Of a stretch of DNA of 9,307 nucleotides, positions 1 to 6,527 are shown piece after piece. The first letter of the stretch is position 1. Every line of letters starts with the position of its first letter. A model generated the notes under the pieces. It did no database searches. It saw nothing but the letters and a program-made list of their open reading frames with translations, and was not told the origin of the DNA. This DNA comes from Verrucomicrobiota bacterium (lineage in GTDB: Bacteria > Verrucomicrobiota > Verrucomicrobiia > Chthoniobacterales > UBA10450). Both the position numbers and the translations under genes were made by a program. The DNA lies in the NCBI GenBank assembly GCA_003219355.1, contig QHOQ01000103.1:1-9307 (forward strand), given 5' to 3'.

Positions 1-1093
1 GGAAACTCTGCAGGCCTTGCACCCATTCGAAATAGGAAACGATTACGCCCCCCGCGTTGCACAGAATATCGGGAATCACGAATATCTCATCCCACCGCTG
101 CTCCAGAATGAGATCTGCCGCCGGCGTGGTTGGGCCATTGGCGGCTTCGGCGAGAATACGGCACTGCAACTTCGCAGCATTCTTTTCGGTGATGACGCGA
201 TCCACCGCCGCCGGAATGAGCACGTCGCATTTCATCGTGAGCAATTGGTTTGGGTCGACATGATCGCCTTGGGCGAACGCTCTCAAGTGTCTTTTTTTTA
301 GAATGTGCTGCTCGGCAGCTTTGACATCGATTCCCTTGGGATTGTAAAGCGCTGCATGCGCGTCGCTGATCCCGACGACCTTAACGCCGCTTTTCAGCGC
401 AAGTGACAAAGCCGCAACTGATCCGACATTGCCAAAACCTTGCACGATCGCGGTGCATTTTTCGGGGTCGATCTTCAGCACGTTCATGGCGCGCTCAATT
501 AGGTAGACTACCCCCCGTCCGGTGGCTTCGCGTCGGCCTTCCGTTCCACCGATGGAGACCGGTTTGCCTGTGACAATTTCACTCACAGCGTACCCCTGAT
601 AAACGGAATACGTATCCATGAACCACGCCATAATCTGTTCGTTCGTACCCATATCAGGTCCCATGATGTCGGTATGCGGACCGACGAACGGAATCATCTC
701 TTGCATGTAACGGCGTGAAAGCGCCTCCAGTTCGGTTCGCGACAGTTTTGACGGATCGACCGCGACCCCGCCCTTGGCTCCGCCGTAAGGCAGGTTGGCG
801 AGCGCACATTTCCAACTCATCCACATAGCGAGCGCGGCCGTCTCGCCCATTGATAATGAAGGAGCGAAGCGCGTCCCGCCTTTAGTGGGACCAAGCGTCA
901 AGTGATGCTGCACCCGATAACCCTGAAACGTCTTCGTGCTGCCATCATCCAAATGCACGGGTAGCGTCACGGCAATGGCGCGTTTCGGATACATGAGACG
1001 ATCGCGATGGTTTTTATCGATGTTCAGGTAATCCGCAATGACCTGGAATTGAGCACAAGCCATTCGAAACACATCGTCGTTGTAGATAGTCAT
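1..1093 (-). CDS. gdhA: Glutamate dehydrogenase (Glu/Leu/Phe/Val dehydrogenase family), C-terminus off the left edge
   Basis: Reading the minus strand from the ATG at 1093 gives an uninterrupted 364 codons to the window edge. The product interconverts glutamate with 2-oxoglutarate plus ammonia using NAD(P) in the cytoplasm. Visible landmarks are the substrate-domain run GPTKGGTRF (69-76), MSWKCALANLPYGGAKGG (92-109) with the catalytic lysine at 107, a catalytic-type aspartate at 147 (GPDMGT), the Rossmann loop GFGNVG (219-224), and the late family signature SYFEWVQG (353-360). The family is usually 410-450 residues, so about 50-80 are missing. No clear Shine-Dalgarno precedes the start; the protein begins right where family members of this short type begin. 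It is divergent from the PLP enzyme at 1240. NAD versus NADP preference cannot be told. An 8-A run lies in the coding strand (292-299). Family assignment is very secure; glutamate rather than leucine or phenylalanine specificity is inferred from overall resemblance. Confidence 0.96.
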   Translation of the reverse strand, partial: MTIYNDDVFRMACAQFQVIADYLNIDKNHRDRLMYPKRAIAVTLPVHLDDGSTKTFQGYRVQHHLTLGPTKGGTRFAPSLSMGETAALAMWMSWKCALANLPYGGAKGGVAVDPSKLSRTELEALSRRYMQEMIPFVGPHTDIMGPDMGTNEQIMAWFMDTYSVYQGYAVSEIVTGKPVSIGGTEGRREATGRGVVYLIERAMNVLKIDPEKCTAIVQGFGNVGSVAALSLALKSGVKVVGISDAHAALYNPKGIDVKAAEQHILKKRHLRAFAQGDHVDPNQLLTMKCDVLIPAAVDRVITEKNAAKLQCRILAEAANGPTTPAADLILEQRWDEIFVIPDILCNAGGVIVSYFEWVQGLQSF

Positions 1094-1141
1094 GTGAAGG
1101 AATTCGGAAGTTAGAACATCCGATCGAGAAATGCAGTCGCT

Positions 1142-1158
1142 ATTTGCGCTGAGCAAAT
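1142..1158. promoter_or_regulatory. Short perfect palindrome in the divergent gdh/PLP-enzyme intergenic region
   Basis: ATTTGC and GCAAAT form a perfect 6-bp inverted repeat around a 5-base centre, midway in the 146-bp space between two divergent genes. On the minus strand it sits within a possible but weak promoter: TTGACG (1164-1169), a 17-base spacer, then CAAATA (1141-1146), which matches the -10 consensus poorly. A regulator-binding site for gdh is an inference; six-base palindromes also arise by chance. Confidence 0.25.
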
Positions 1159-1239
1159 CGACCCGTCAAATCGAAGCCATTGCTTGAGATCGACAATCAG
1201 CTTTGGAATCCGTAGCGTTCCCTTCAAAAATCAGTCGAG

Positions 1240-2355
1240 ATGAAAATTGAAACTGTAGCCGTTCACGCCGGACATGCCATCGACCCCGCGACTGGTGCTG
1301 TGTCGGCGCCTATTCACCTATCCACAACGTTCGAGCGCGATGTCGAAGGAGGCTACCCGCATGGGTTCATGTACACCCGCAACAACAATCCAAATCGTCA
1401 GGCGCTGGAAGAGGGAATTAGCGCGCTCGAAGGCGGTGCGGCAGGTGCGGCATTTGGTTCAGGAACGGCTGCAACGATGGCCATTTTCCAGGCGCTGGAG
1501 CCCGGAGATCATGTTCTTGCGCATCTCGATGCTTATTACGGCACGTCACGATTGCTTTGCGAAATATTTTTGCGCTGGGGATTGGAAGCCGATTTCATCG
1601 ACATGAGCGACTTGGCTGCCGTCAAAAAGTCGCTTCGAAAGAAAACAAAACTCGCCTGGATGGAAACGCCCTCAAATCCGCTCCTGAAGATCGTCGACAT
1701 TGCAGCGGTCACGCAGATCCTTCACGACGTCGGAGTGCTCTGCGTTTGCGATAATACATGGGCTCCGGTGTTGCAGCGCCCGTTCGATCTCGGCGCCGAT
1801 CTCATTCTGCACTCAACGACTAAGTATTTTGGTGGTCACTGCGATGTCGCCGGCGGAATTGTTGTCTCAAGGACCGAGAACGAATTTTTCCAGCGTGTTC
1901 GCACCATTCAATATTCCGGCGGGGCAATCCCCTCGCCTTTCGATTGCTGGCTGATTTTACGGGGGATGCGCACACTGCCATGGCGGATGCGCGCACACTC
2001 GGAAAATGCAATGAAAGTCGCTTGCTTTCTGGCGCAACATCAACAAGTCGAGCACGTGCATTACCCCGGATTACCCTCGCATCCGGGCCATGAGATCGCG
2101 GGAAAGCAGATGTCGATGTTTGGTGGGATGCTTTCTTTCGATGTTGCGGGCGGTCGCGAGGCAGCAATGAATGTCGCCGCGAAAACGAAAATCTTCATTC
2201 GCGCCACCAGCCTGGGTGGCGTGGAAAGCTTGATTGAACATCGCGCTTCAATCGAGGGTAAGGGAACAACATCACCGGAAAGTCTGTTGCGGTTGTCGAT
2301 CGGTCTCGAAAATGCCGACGATTTGATCGAGGATCTCGATCAAGCGCTGGGATAA
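1240..2355 (+). CDS. Cystathionine gamma-synthase family PLP-dependent enzyme (trans-sulfuration / methionine biosynthesis)
   Basis: This 371-residue protein has the full Cys/Met-metabolism PLP fold at normal family length. Visible are the YTR motif (45-47, phosphate contact from the neighbouring subunit), FGSGTAA (72-78, PLP phosphate loop), the aspartate of DNTW (171) that pairs with the pyridine nitrogen, the Schiff-base lysine 195 in HSTTKYFGGH, and the C-terminal SLGGVESLIEH (324-334) with the arginine-bearing LRLSIGLE (350-357). It should act on a homoserine ester or cystathionine in the cytoplasm. Cystathionine gamma-synthase, beta-lyase, gamma-lyase and O-succinylhomoserine sulfhydrylase share these motifs, so no symbol is given. 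One residue normally present (Ser/Thr before Pro in DNTFxTP) is absent here (DNTWAP). The start is the first ATG giving the usual MKIETxAVHAG beginning; there is no strong Shine-Dalgarno. It is divergent from gdh and convergent with murJ. Confidence 0.93.
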   Translation: MKIETVAVHAGHAIDPATGAVSAPIHLSTTFERDVEGGYPHGFMYTRNNNPNRQALEEGISALEGGAAGAAFGSGTAATMAIFQALEPGDHVLAHLDAYYGTSRLLCEIFLRWGLEADFIDMSDLAAVKKSLRKKTKLAWMETPSNPLLKIVDIAAVTQILHDVGVLCVCDNTWAPVLQRPFDLGADLILHSTTKYFGGHCDVAGGIVVSRTENEFFQRVRTIQYSGGAIPSPFDCWLILRGMRTLPWRMRAHSENAMKVACFLAQHQQVEHVHYPGLPSHPGHEIAGKQMSMFGGMLSFDVAGGREAAMNVAAKTKIFIRATSLGGVESLIEHRASIEGKGTTSPESLLRLSIGLENADDLIEDLDQALG

Positions 2356-2418
2356 TTGTAGGGCGCTTCTGAGAAGCGTCACCGTCATGGATCGGCGTCT
2401 GACCTAGGCGCCCTACAA
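2356..2418. repeat. REP-like palindromic element between convergent genes
   Basis: A perfect 11-bp inverted repeat, TTGTAGGGCGC at 2356-2366 and GCGCCCTACAA at 2408-2418, encloses 41 bases. An inner hairpin (CGCTT/AAGCG around CTGAG, starting at 2365) competes with the outer stem, and a GTCA/TGAC pairing closes a second inner loop. The element starts at the base after the TAA of the PLP enzyme and runs into murJ, whose TAG stop (2413-2415) is within the right arm. Its size, termini and position at converging 3' ends fit a mobile palindromic (REP/MITE-type) unit that may also act as a bidirectional terminator. Only one copy is in this window, so repeat-family membership is inferred. Confidence 0.65.
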
Positions 2419-4017
2419 CGGCCGGCTTGTAGATCGCCGCCGAACGAGGTCGACAACGTCCTGCACTTCATCGACGCGCAACAGGAATGCTGTGCCGAAA
2501 AATGTTATCAAACTAGCGACGATCGCGACGAGTAGCGCGAATAACTTTTCGAAAAAGCGCAAACGCTCCCATGCGTCGAGCCACCAATGATTTGCCGCCC
2601 AACAAACCAGCGCAAGCAGCACGCCGGCCACGCAGATTTTGCCGAGCCCGGCGAACAGCCGGCGTGTTTCCAATCTGCGTATGTGCCGCCACATCAATCC
2701 GTAGAGCAAAAGAAAATTGATCGTTGCGACTAAACTTGTGGAAAACGCAAGACCGCGGTGCCCCCAGCCAAGCCGAAACGTGAAAAGCCAATTGAGAAAA
2801 AGATTCGTACCAATTGCAAGGAAGCTCACGACCATTGGCGTATTGCGTTTACCGACGGCGTAAAACGCCGGCGTAAGGACTTTCAAAACTGCGTATGAAA
2901 CGAGTCCGACGGCGTAAAACTGCAATGCCCCAGCAGTTTGCCGCGTCATCTCCGCCGTGAATCGTCCGTGCTGATAAATTACGCTGATGATCGGCGATGC
3001 AAGCATGGTCAGTCCAATCGCTGAAGGAATAGTGAGCAAGAACGCGAGCCGCATTCCACGAGCAAGGATTGCGCGAAACTCGTCGATATTGCCGATTGCC
3101 GCGCTTTTCGCAACGAGCGGCAGCGTGACGGTGCCGATCGCGACACCGAAGATTCCGAGCGGCAATTGCATCAGGCGAAAGGCGATATTGAGCCAGCTCA
3201 CCGGACCATTGCCGAGACTTGCGGCAAATCCGCTGTTGATAAGGACGTTCACTTGCACGGCGCTGGCCGCGATTACCGCCGGTCCCATCAACGCGAGCAC
3301 GGTCCGCACACCCTCATCGCGCCATCGAAAATCGGAGCGATACTTGTAGCCAACGCGGTGCAGCGACGGAAACTGCCCGATCAATTGCCAGGTACCGCCG
3401 ATGAGCGTGCCAATTGCCAAACCGATGAGAGAACGTGCACCGAAATGTGGATCGAGCCACCAACCGATCGCCACCCCGCCAATGATGGAGCCGAGATTAA
3501 AATAGCTTGACGCCATCGCGGGCGGTCCGAAGACGTGCTTCGCATTAAGAACTCCCATCACGAGCGCCGCTAGGGACACGAGCAGCATGAACGGCCACAT
3601 GATTCGCGTGAGCAAAATCGTAAGCGCTGTTTTATCCGGCGGCCAACTCCCCCACGTTAGAAGATCGACAAGCTGCGGCGCAAAGAGGATTCCGAGCAGC
3701 GTGACCGCGCTCATGAAAACGGCAGTGAGCGTCGCGACTTTGTTTGCAAGTCGCCAGGCGGATTCGTCCCCTTGGACGGCGATTTGTTTTGAAAATGTGG
3801 TGATGAATGCAGTTGACAACGCACCTTCCGCAAACAGATCCCGCAGCAAATTTGGCAACCGGAACGCCATCAAAAACGCGTCAAGATTTCTTCCCGCGCC
3901 GAAGAGCCCGGCAAACACCATTTCTCGAATCAGTCCGAGAATGCGGCTGCACAAAATCGCAATGCCGACGATTCCCGTCGCACGCGTGCTCGCTCGTCGG
4001 TCTTGCGCCGCTGTCAT
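2413..4017 (-). CDS. murJ: Lipid II flippase MurJ (MviN family)
   Basis: The product is a 534-residue polytopic inner-membrane protein of the MOP superfamily that moves lipid-linked peptidoglycan precursor (lipid II) to the outer face of the membrane. The N-terminus carries the family signature: SRILGLIREMVFAGLFGAG (24-42), DAFLMAFRLPNLLRDLFAEG (46-65) with charged residues R25, R31, R53, R59 and E64 where MurJ has its essential cavity charges, then ALSTAFI. Alternating hydrophobic stretches up to the charged tail (VDEVQDVVDLVRRR) agree with 14 membrane segments. The frame stays open upstream to a GTG at 4203, but those 62 extra residues are not MurJ-like and overlap a gene relic, so the ATG at 4017 is chosen; the resulting length is typical. 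No clear Shine-Dalgarno. The last sense codon (TTG) and the TAG stop lie in an intergenic palindromic element, so the natural C-terminus may once have differed slightly. Confidence 0.96.
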   Translation of the reverse strand: MTAAQDRRASTRATGIVGIAILCSRILGLIREMVFAGLFGAGRNLDAFLMAFRLPNLLRDLFAEGALSTAFITTFSKQIAVQGDESAWRLANKVATLTAVFMSAVTLLGILFAPQLVDLLTWGSWPPDKTALTILLTRIMWPFMLLVSLAALVMGVLNAKHVFGPPAMASSYFNLGSIIGGVAIGWWLDPHFGARSLIGLAIGTLIGGTWQLIGQFPSLHRVGYKYRSDFRWRDEGVRTVLALMGPAVIAASAVQVNVLINSGFAASLGNGPVSWLNIAFRLMQLPLGIFGVAIGTVTLPLVAKSAAIGNIDEFRAILARGMRLAFLLTIPSAIGLTMLASPIISVIYQHGRFTAEMTRQTAGALQFYAVGLVSYAVLKVLTPAFYAVGKRNTPMVVSFLAIGTNLFLNWLFTFRLGWGHRGLAFSTSLVATINFLLLYGLMWRHIRRLETRRLFAGLGKICVAGVLLALVCWAANHWWLDAWERLRFFEKLFALLVAIVASLITFFGTAFLLRVDEVQDVVDLVRRRSTSRPL

Positions 4018-4109
4018 CGGCGAACAAAGAACAGTGTCTGAGAAATTACGAAAGAAAAAAATCGCGGAGGTTGCCGCACCAGAGTGTTCTCGGCGGGCGG
4101 TCAAGTTTA

Positions 4110-4222
4110 CTAAATACGGTAACCACGTTGCCGAAGCAAAGATAAGAGCCGGTTCGCCCTTCCATGTGCATGGCACCCGCGACCACAAAGTACGTTGGCC
4201 CACTGCGCATATAGCTCTCTTT
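4110..4222 (-). pseudogene. Relic of a TraB/GumN-family protein: C-terminal segment with a frameshift
   Basis: On the minus strand one frame reads KESYMRSGPTYFVVAGAMHM then EGRTG (4222-4148), and the frame entered by supplying one missing base continues LLSLLRQRGYRI and stops at TAG 4110-4112. Joined, this matches the end of TraB/GumN-family proteins, which close with a YFVVVGAxHLxGxxG-LLxLLxxxGYxV pattern. The break falls at the glycine codon, where GG is followed directly by CTC, as after loss of one base. No full-length frame, start codon or family N-terminus is present upstream, so this looks like a leftover of a truncated gene and not a working gene with a sequencing error. Family call is from memory of the motif. 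Confidence 0.6.
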
Positions 4223-4223
4223 C

Positions 4224-4310
4224 CAAATTCGCAGGACGCCCATTGATCCTCATGTCTATGATTATTTTGTTCAAATGCTCGTGACGCAGCGGGACCGCCT
4301 TATACGAGCT
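4224..4310 (-). pseudogene. Possible relic of a retropepsin-like aspartyl protease N-terminal region
   Basis: The minus strand encodes YKAVPLRHEHLNKIIIDMRI followed by NGRPANL (codons 4304 to 4224). This resembles the first strands of clan AA (retropepsin-like) bacterial proteases, where a similar hydrophobic run ending in INGRPAxLLVDTGA leads into the catalytic DTG. The match stops just before the expected DTG, and the TraB-like relic begins two bases later, suggesting a deletion join. A few codons upstream in another frame, a signal-peptide-like FFTLLATAPISTFGA is seen. The match is short and lacks the catalytic motif, so this is tentative. Together with the TraB-like piece and the hairpin at 4354-4397 it accounts for most of the 405-bp gap (4018-4422) without an intact gene. 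Confidence 0.28.
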
Positions 4311-4353
4311 ACCCGAATCGGCGGAACGTCTTTCGTCGCGCCGAAAGTCGAGA

Positions 4354-4397
4354 TTGGTGCTGTCGCGAGAAGCGTAAAGAAAATCTCACAGCACCGA
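4354..4397 (-). terminator. Stem-loop downstream of nif3, possible terminator
   Basis: GGTGCTGT (4356-4363) and ACAGCACC (4388-4395) pair perfectly, the stem gains a T-A and a G-T pair outside, and GAGA/TCTC (4367-4370, 4384-4387) pair inside after a 3-base bulge. It starts 26 bases after the nif3 stop codon in the direction of nif3 transcription. No T tract follows, so if it ends transcription it is not a classical intrinsic terminator; it may instead protect the 3' end. Confidence 0.35.
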
Positions 4398-4422
4398 CAT
4401 ACATCGGTAACGAACGCGCTTG

Positions 4423-5178
4423 TCAGATTCCGGTTGGGCAATGGATGAACGCGAATGAAACATCGAATCGTTTCGACAAGTGCGCCCCGAGTGCCTTCAC
4501 CCCAAATGTTTCGGTGGCGTAATGACCGCCGAGCAAAAGGTTGATCCCGAGCTCTTCGGCGGCGACAGCGGCCCAATGCGGCGCTTCGCCCGTAATGAAG
4601 GTGTCGATCTTTTCTCCAGCAACGCGGTACACCTCCGAACCAGCGCCGCCCGTTATGATGCCAATCGTATGCGTCTTCTTCGGGCCGAAGTCGAACGTCT
4701 TCACGGGGCCGGCCAGCACTTTGCGCAATTTGCGGATGAGCTCTTCTCGTGGCAACGAAGCGCGCGTTTTCAAGCCAATGAGTTCTCCTTTCTCTTTAAA
4801 AAATGGCGCGGTTGATTTCAATCCGATCGCCGTTGCCAGCTCGGCGTTGTTGCCAACCTTCGGATGGATGTCGAGAGGAAGATGCGCGCTGTAAAGCGCG
4901 ATGTCGTTTTTCAGCGCGAGTTTTAATTGTCGATACAACGCACCGGTCGCCGGTTGCAATCCGGGCCAGAACAATCCGTGATGCACAACCAAAAGATCGA
5001 CATCTCTCTTTGTGGCTTCCGTCAAGACATGGGTAGAAGCATCGACCGCTGCCCCAATTTTTGTGACCCGACCCGAATTTTCGATCTGCAAACCGTTTAA
5101 CGCATTTGGCCAATCCTCAATTTCGCAAATGCGCAAATACGTGTCCAAATATCGGACTATTTGGATGAGTGACGCCAT
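4423..5178 (-). CDS. Nif3/YbgI-like dinuclear metal centre protein (GTP cyclohydrolase 1 type 2 family)
   Basis: This protein of about 251 residues belongs to the widespread Nif3-like family, which forms toroidal hexamers with a two-metal site; the cellular reaction is unsettled although the databases carry a GTP cyclohydrolase type 2 label. In numbering from the ATG, the metal ligands are visible as VVHHG (His66-His67), AHLPLD (His99 and Asp103), and GGHYATETFG (His219, Glu223), and the N-terminus shows the usual WPNALNGLQI. The frame also begins at a TTG three codons upstream (5187), which has AAGGGTGG at good distance, so the real start may be 5187; the ATG at 5178 is the conservative choice. 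Divergent from the zinc-ribbon gene across about 110 bp. A hairpin lies just downstream. Confidence 0.93.
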   Translation of the reverse strand: MASLIQIVRYLDTYLRICEIEDWPNALNGLQIENSGRVTKIGAAVDASTHVLTEATKRDVDLLVVHHGLFWPGLQPATGALYRQLKLALKNDIALYSAHLPLDIHPKVGNNAELATAIGLKSTAPFFKEKGELIGLKTRASLPREELIRKLRKVLAGPVKTFDFGPKKTHTIGIITGGAGSEVYRVAGEKIDTFITGEAPHWAAVAAEELGINLLLGGHYATETFGVKALGAHLSKRFDVSFAFIHCPTGI

Positions 5179-5284
5179 CAGCGACAATTTGAACCACCCT
5201 TAGGAAATTTGCACCGCCGATTACTATCCCCGCCTTCGTAAGTTTGCTTGACGAATTCCGTCCATCTTGTGACCTTCAATAATT

Positions 5285-5289
5285 GGAGG
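5285..5289 (+). promoter_or_regulatory. Shine-Dalgarno GGAGG unusually close to the start codon
   Basis: GGAGG is followed by only two bases before ATG 5292, closer than the usual 5-9. It is the strongest such motif before this gene. The alternative TTG at 5283 overlaps the motif and so cannot use it, which favours ATG 5292. Confidence 0.5.
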
Positions 5290-5291
5290 AA

Positions 5292-5705
5292 ATGGACGTA
5301 GAGTACACAGACGCGCCAACCGCCAAGCCCGCATTGGACGACGCCAACAAAGTGCCGTGCCCCTATTGCGGCCATTTGTTGTCGAAGGGCGCGACAACTT
5401 GTGATCGATGCGATTGGACGCGCAGCGCGACCGAAACCGCCGAAGGAAAAGCGAGCGATGCGATGGCGGTGTTGTTAAGTATCATCCCAGGTCTGGGGCA
5501 CATTTATAAAGGACATAGACTTGCGGGTTTCTTGTGGATGGCCGGCGCGGTTCCCGCTGGGATTTTCGTGTTTTTGGCCGCAATCGCGTCCGCGGGCTTC
5601 GGCGCCGGTCTCTTTTTTTTCTACTTAATCGCGGTAATGCTTCATGCTTATGCCGTTGACGATCGCGTAGTGCCGCCAGAAGAAGACGAGGGCGAGCAGT
5701 ACTAA
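5292..5705 (+). CDS. Small zinc-ribbon membrane protein of unknown function
   Basis: The 137-residue product has an N-terminal zinc ribbon with two cysteine pairs, CPYC (23-26) and CDRC (37-40), then a linker and a hydrophobic half. The motif IIPGLGHIYKG (65-75) resembles the GxGHxYxG turn found before membrane hairpins in TM2-like and related small proteins. At least two membrane segments follow (about 77-100 and 103-120), ending in an acidic tail (PPEEDEGEQY). I infer an inner-membrane protein with the ribbon and the acidic tail on the cytoplasmic side. No enzymatic residues are evident and no function is claimed. It is divergent from nif3 and convergent with pgl. Start chosen as in the Shine-Dalgarno entry; the TTG at 5283 would add three residues. 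Confidence 0.85.
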   Translation: MDVEYTDAPTAKPALDDANKVPCPYCGHLLSKGATTCDRCDWTRSATETAEGKASDAMAVLLSIIPGLGHIYKGHRLAGFLWMAGAVPAGIFVFLAAIASAGFGAGLFFFYLIAVMLHAYAVDDRVVPPEEDEGEQY

Positions 5706-5765
5706 AGATTGAATTCTTAAACGTTGTGGCTGGGGTCGTCGACGCCGAACACCCGCCCGCGACGG

Positions 5766-5790
5766 CGGCTGCGGGATTGCGCCGCAGCCG
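5766..5790. terminator. GC-rich hairpin between convergent genes
   Basis: CGGCTGCGG (5766-5774) and CCGCAGCCG (5782-5790) form a perfect 9-bp stem with a 7-base loop, in the 99 bp between the stop codons of the zinc-ribbon gene and pgl. Position and strength fit a bidirectional terminator. There is no T tract on either side, so the strength of termination is uncertain. Confidence 0.5.
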
Positions 5791-5804
5791 ATCAAACGAA
5801 GCAT

Positions 5805-6503
5805 TCAAGGCAACAAGCTAAGGATCCAGGTTACATCGCCAGTAGCGGGTGTAACTCGCGATGCCGGCAATTGCGGATCGCCTCGCAGGACGCGCTCGAT
5901 CACGTTTCCTTTTTCCATTGCATTCACCAAAAAACAAATCTGCCGGGCGTGATTGATAAGGGGGAATGTGAACGTCAGCCGCCACGAATTAAATTTCGGT
6001 ACGAAATTCGCGATCACTCGCCGCGTTGTTTCGTCAAGCCCGACGGTATCCGGAAAGAGCGACGCGATATGGCCATCGTCCCCTAAACCAAGCAGAATTA
6101 GGTCGTGCTGATAAGCGTGTTCGCCGCGCTGTTTTGCCAAAAGATCGAGGTGATCTTCATATTCCTCTGCCGCGATTGGTGGATCGATTTCGCCGCGCAT
6201 GCGCATGATCGATTTTTCGGGAATCGCGGCGGGCACGAAGAGAGTTTCACGCGCCATTCGGAAATTGCTCTGGACGTCATCTGGCGGAACGCAACGCTCG
6301 TCGCTAAAACTGATTTGAATCGATTCCCACGGCAGATCGCGTGCGATCGTGGCAAGCCGTGCGTAAACTGGCCGCGGAGTGTTTCCACCGGATAGGGCGA
6401 TCCGAAATTCATTCCGCTCGTCGATCGCTTTTTGTGCTTGATTCAGAATAAAATCCGCCGCATCGGCGGCAAAATTCCTTGTGCGGATCACTTCCCGAGT
6501 CAT
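5805..6503 (-). CDS. pgl: 6-phosphogluconolactonase
   Basis: This 232-residue protein is of the DevB/PGL type (glucosamine-6-phosphate isomerase-like fold) and hydrolyses 6-phosphogluconolactone to 6-phosphogluconate in the oxidative pentose-phosphate pathway, in the cytoplasm. Motifs in order: ALSGGNTPRPVY (36-47), SFSDERCVPPDD (65-76), SNFRMARE (79-86), DLILLGLGDDGHIASLFP (134-151) with the catalytic histidine at 145, and WRLTFTFPLIN (174-184). Length and order of motifs are normal; glucosamine-6-phosphate deaminases are longer and lack this C-terminal form. It starts 12 bases after the msrA stop on the same strand, so the two are almost certainly co-transcribed. There is no Shine-Dalgarno; its start codon touches an intercistronic hairpin, suggesting translational coupling. 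Confidence 0.95.
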   Translation of the reverse strand: MTREVIRTRNFAADAADFILNQAQKAIDERNEFRIALSGGNTPRPVYARLATIARDLPWESIQISFSDERCVPPDDVQSNFRMARETLFVPAAIPEKSIMRMRGEIDPPIAAEEYEDHLDLLAKQRGEHAYQHDLILLGLGDDGHIASLFPDTVGLDETTRRVIANFVPKFNSWRLTFTFPLINHARQICFLVNAMEKGNVIERVLRGDPQLPASRVTPATGDVTWILSLLP

Positions 6504-6527
6504 GCGCGATTGGATTCAAATCGCGCA
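6503..6527 (-). promoter_or_regulatory. Intercistronic hairpin covering the msrA stop and pgl start
   Basis: TGCGCGATT (6503-6511) and AATCGCGCA (6519-6527) form a perfect 9-bp inverted repeat with a 7-base loop. In the mRNA the first arm is the last three msrA codons (TGC GCG ATT), the TGA stop is at the loop, and the second arm ends on the A of the pgl ATG. A ribosome finishing msrA would open the hairpin, which is the geometry of translational coupling. Confidence 0.55.

Noticed and set aside
17..301. Plus-strand open frame of 94 codons
   Set aside because: It lies opposite the well-supported glutamate dehydrogenase and has no recognisable motif.
1820..2167. Minus-strand open frame of 115 codons
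   Set aside because: Entirely antisense to the PLP enzyme; composition is that of a shadow frame rich in Arg, Ser and Pro.
4018..4203. N-terminal extension of MurJ to a GTG at 4203
   Set aside because: The extra 62 residues do not resemble MurJ, which begins normally at ATG 4017, and the DNA is better explained by a TraB-like relic in other frames.
3587..4246. Plus-strand open frame of 219 codons
   Set aside because: Mostly antisense to murJ and its upstream region; the translation has no domain pattern, while the opposite strand shows clear MurJ motifs.
4393..4408. ACCGA/TCGGT small hairpin after nif3
   Set aside because: Five-base stem overlapping the better stem-loop at 4354-4397; likely chance.
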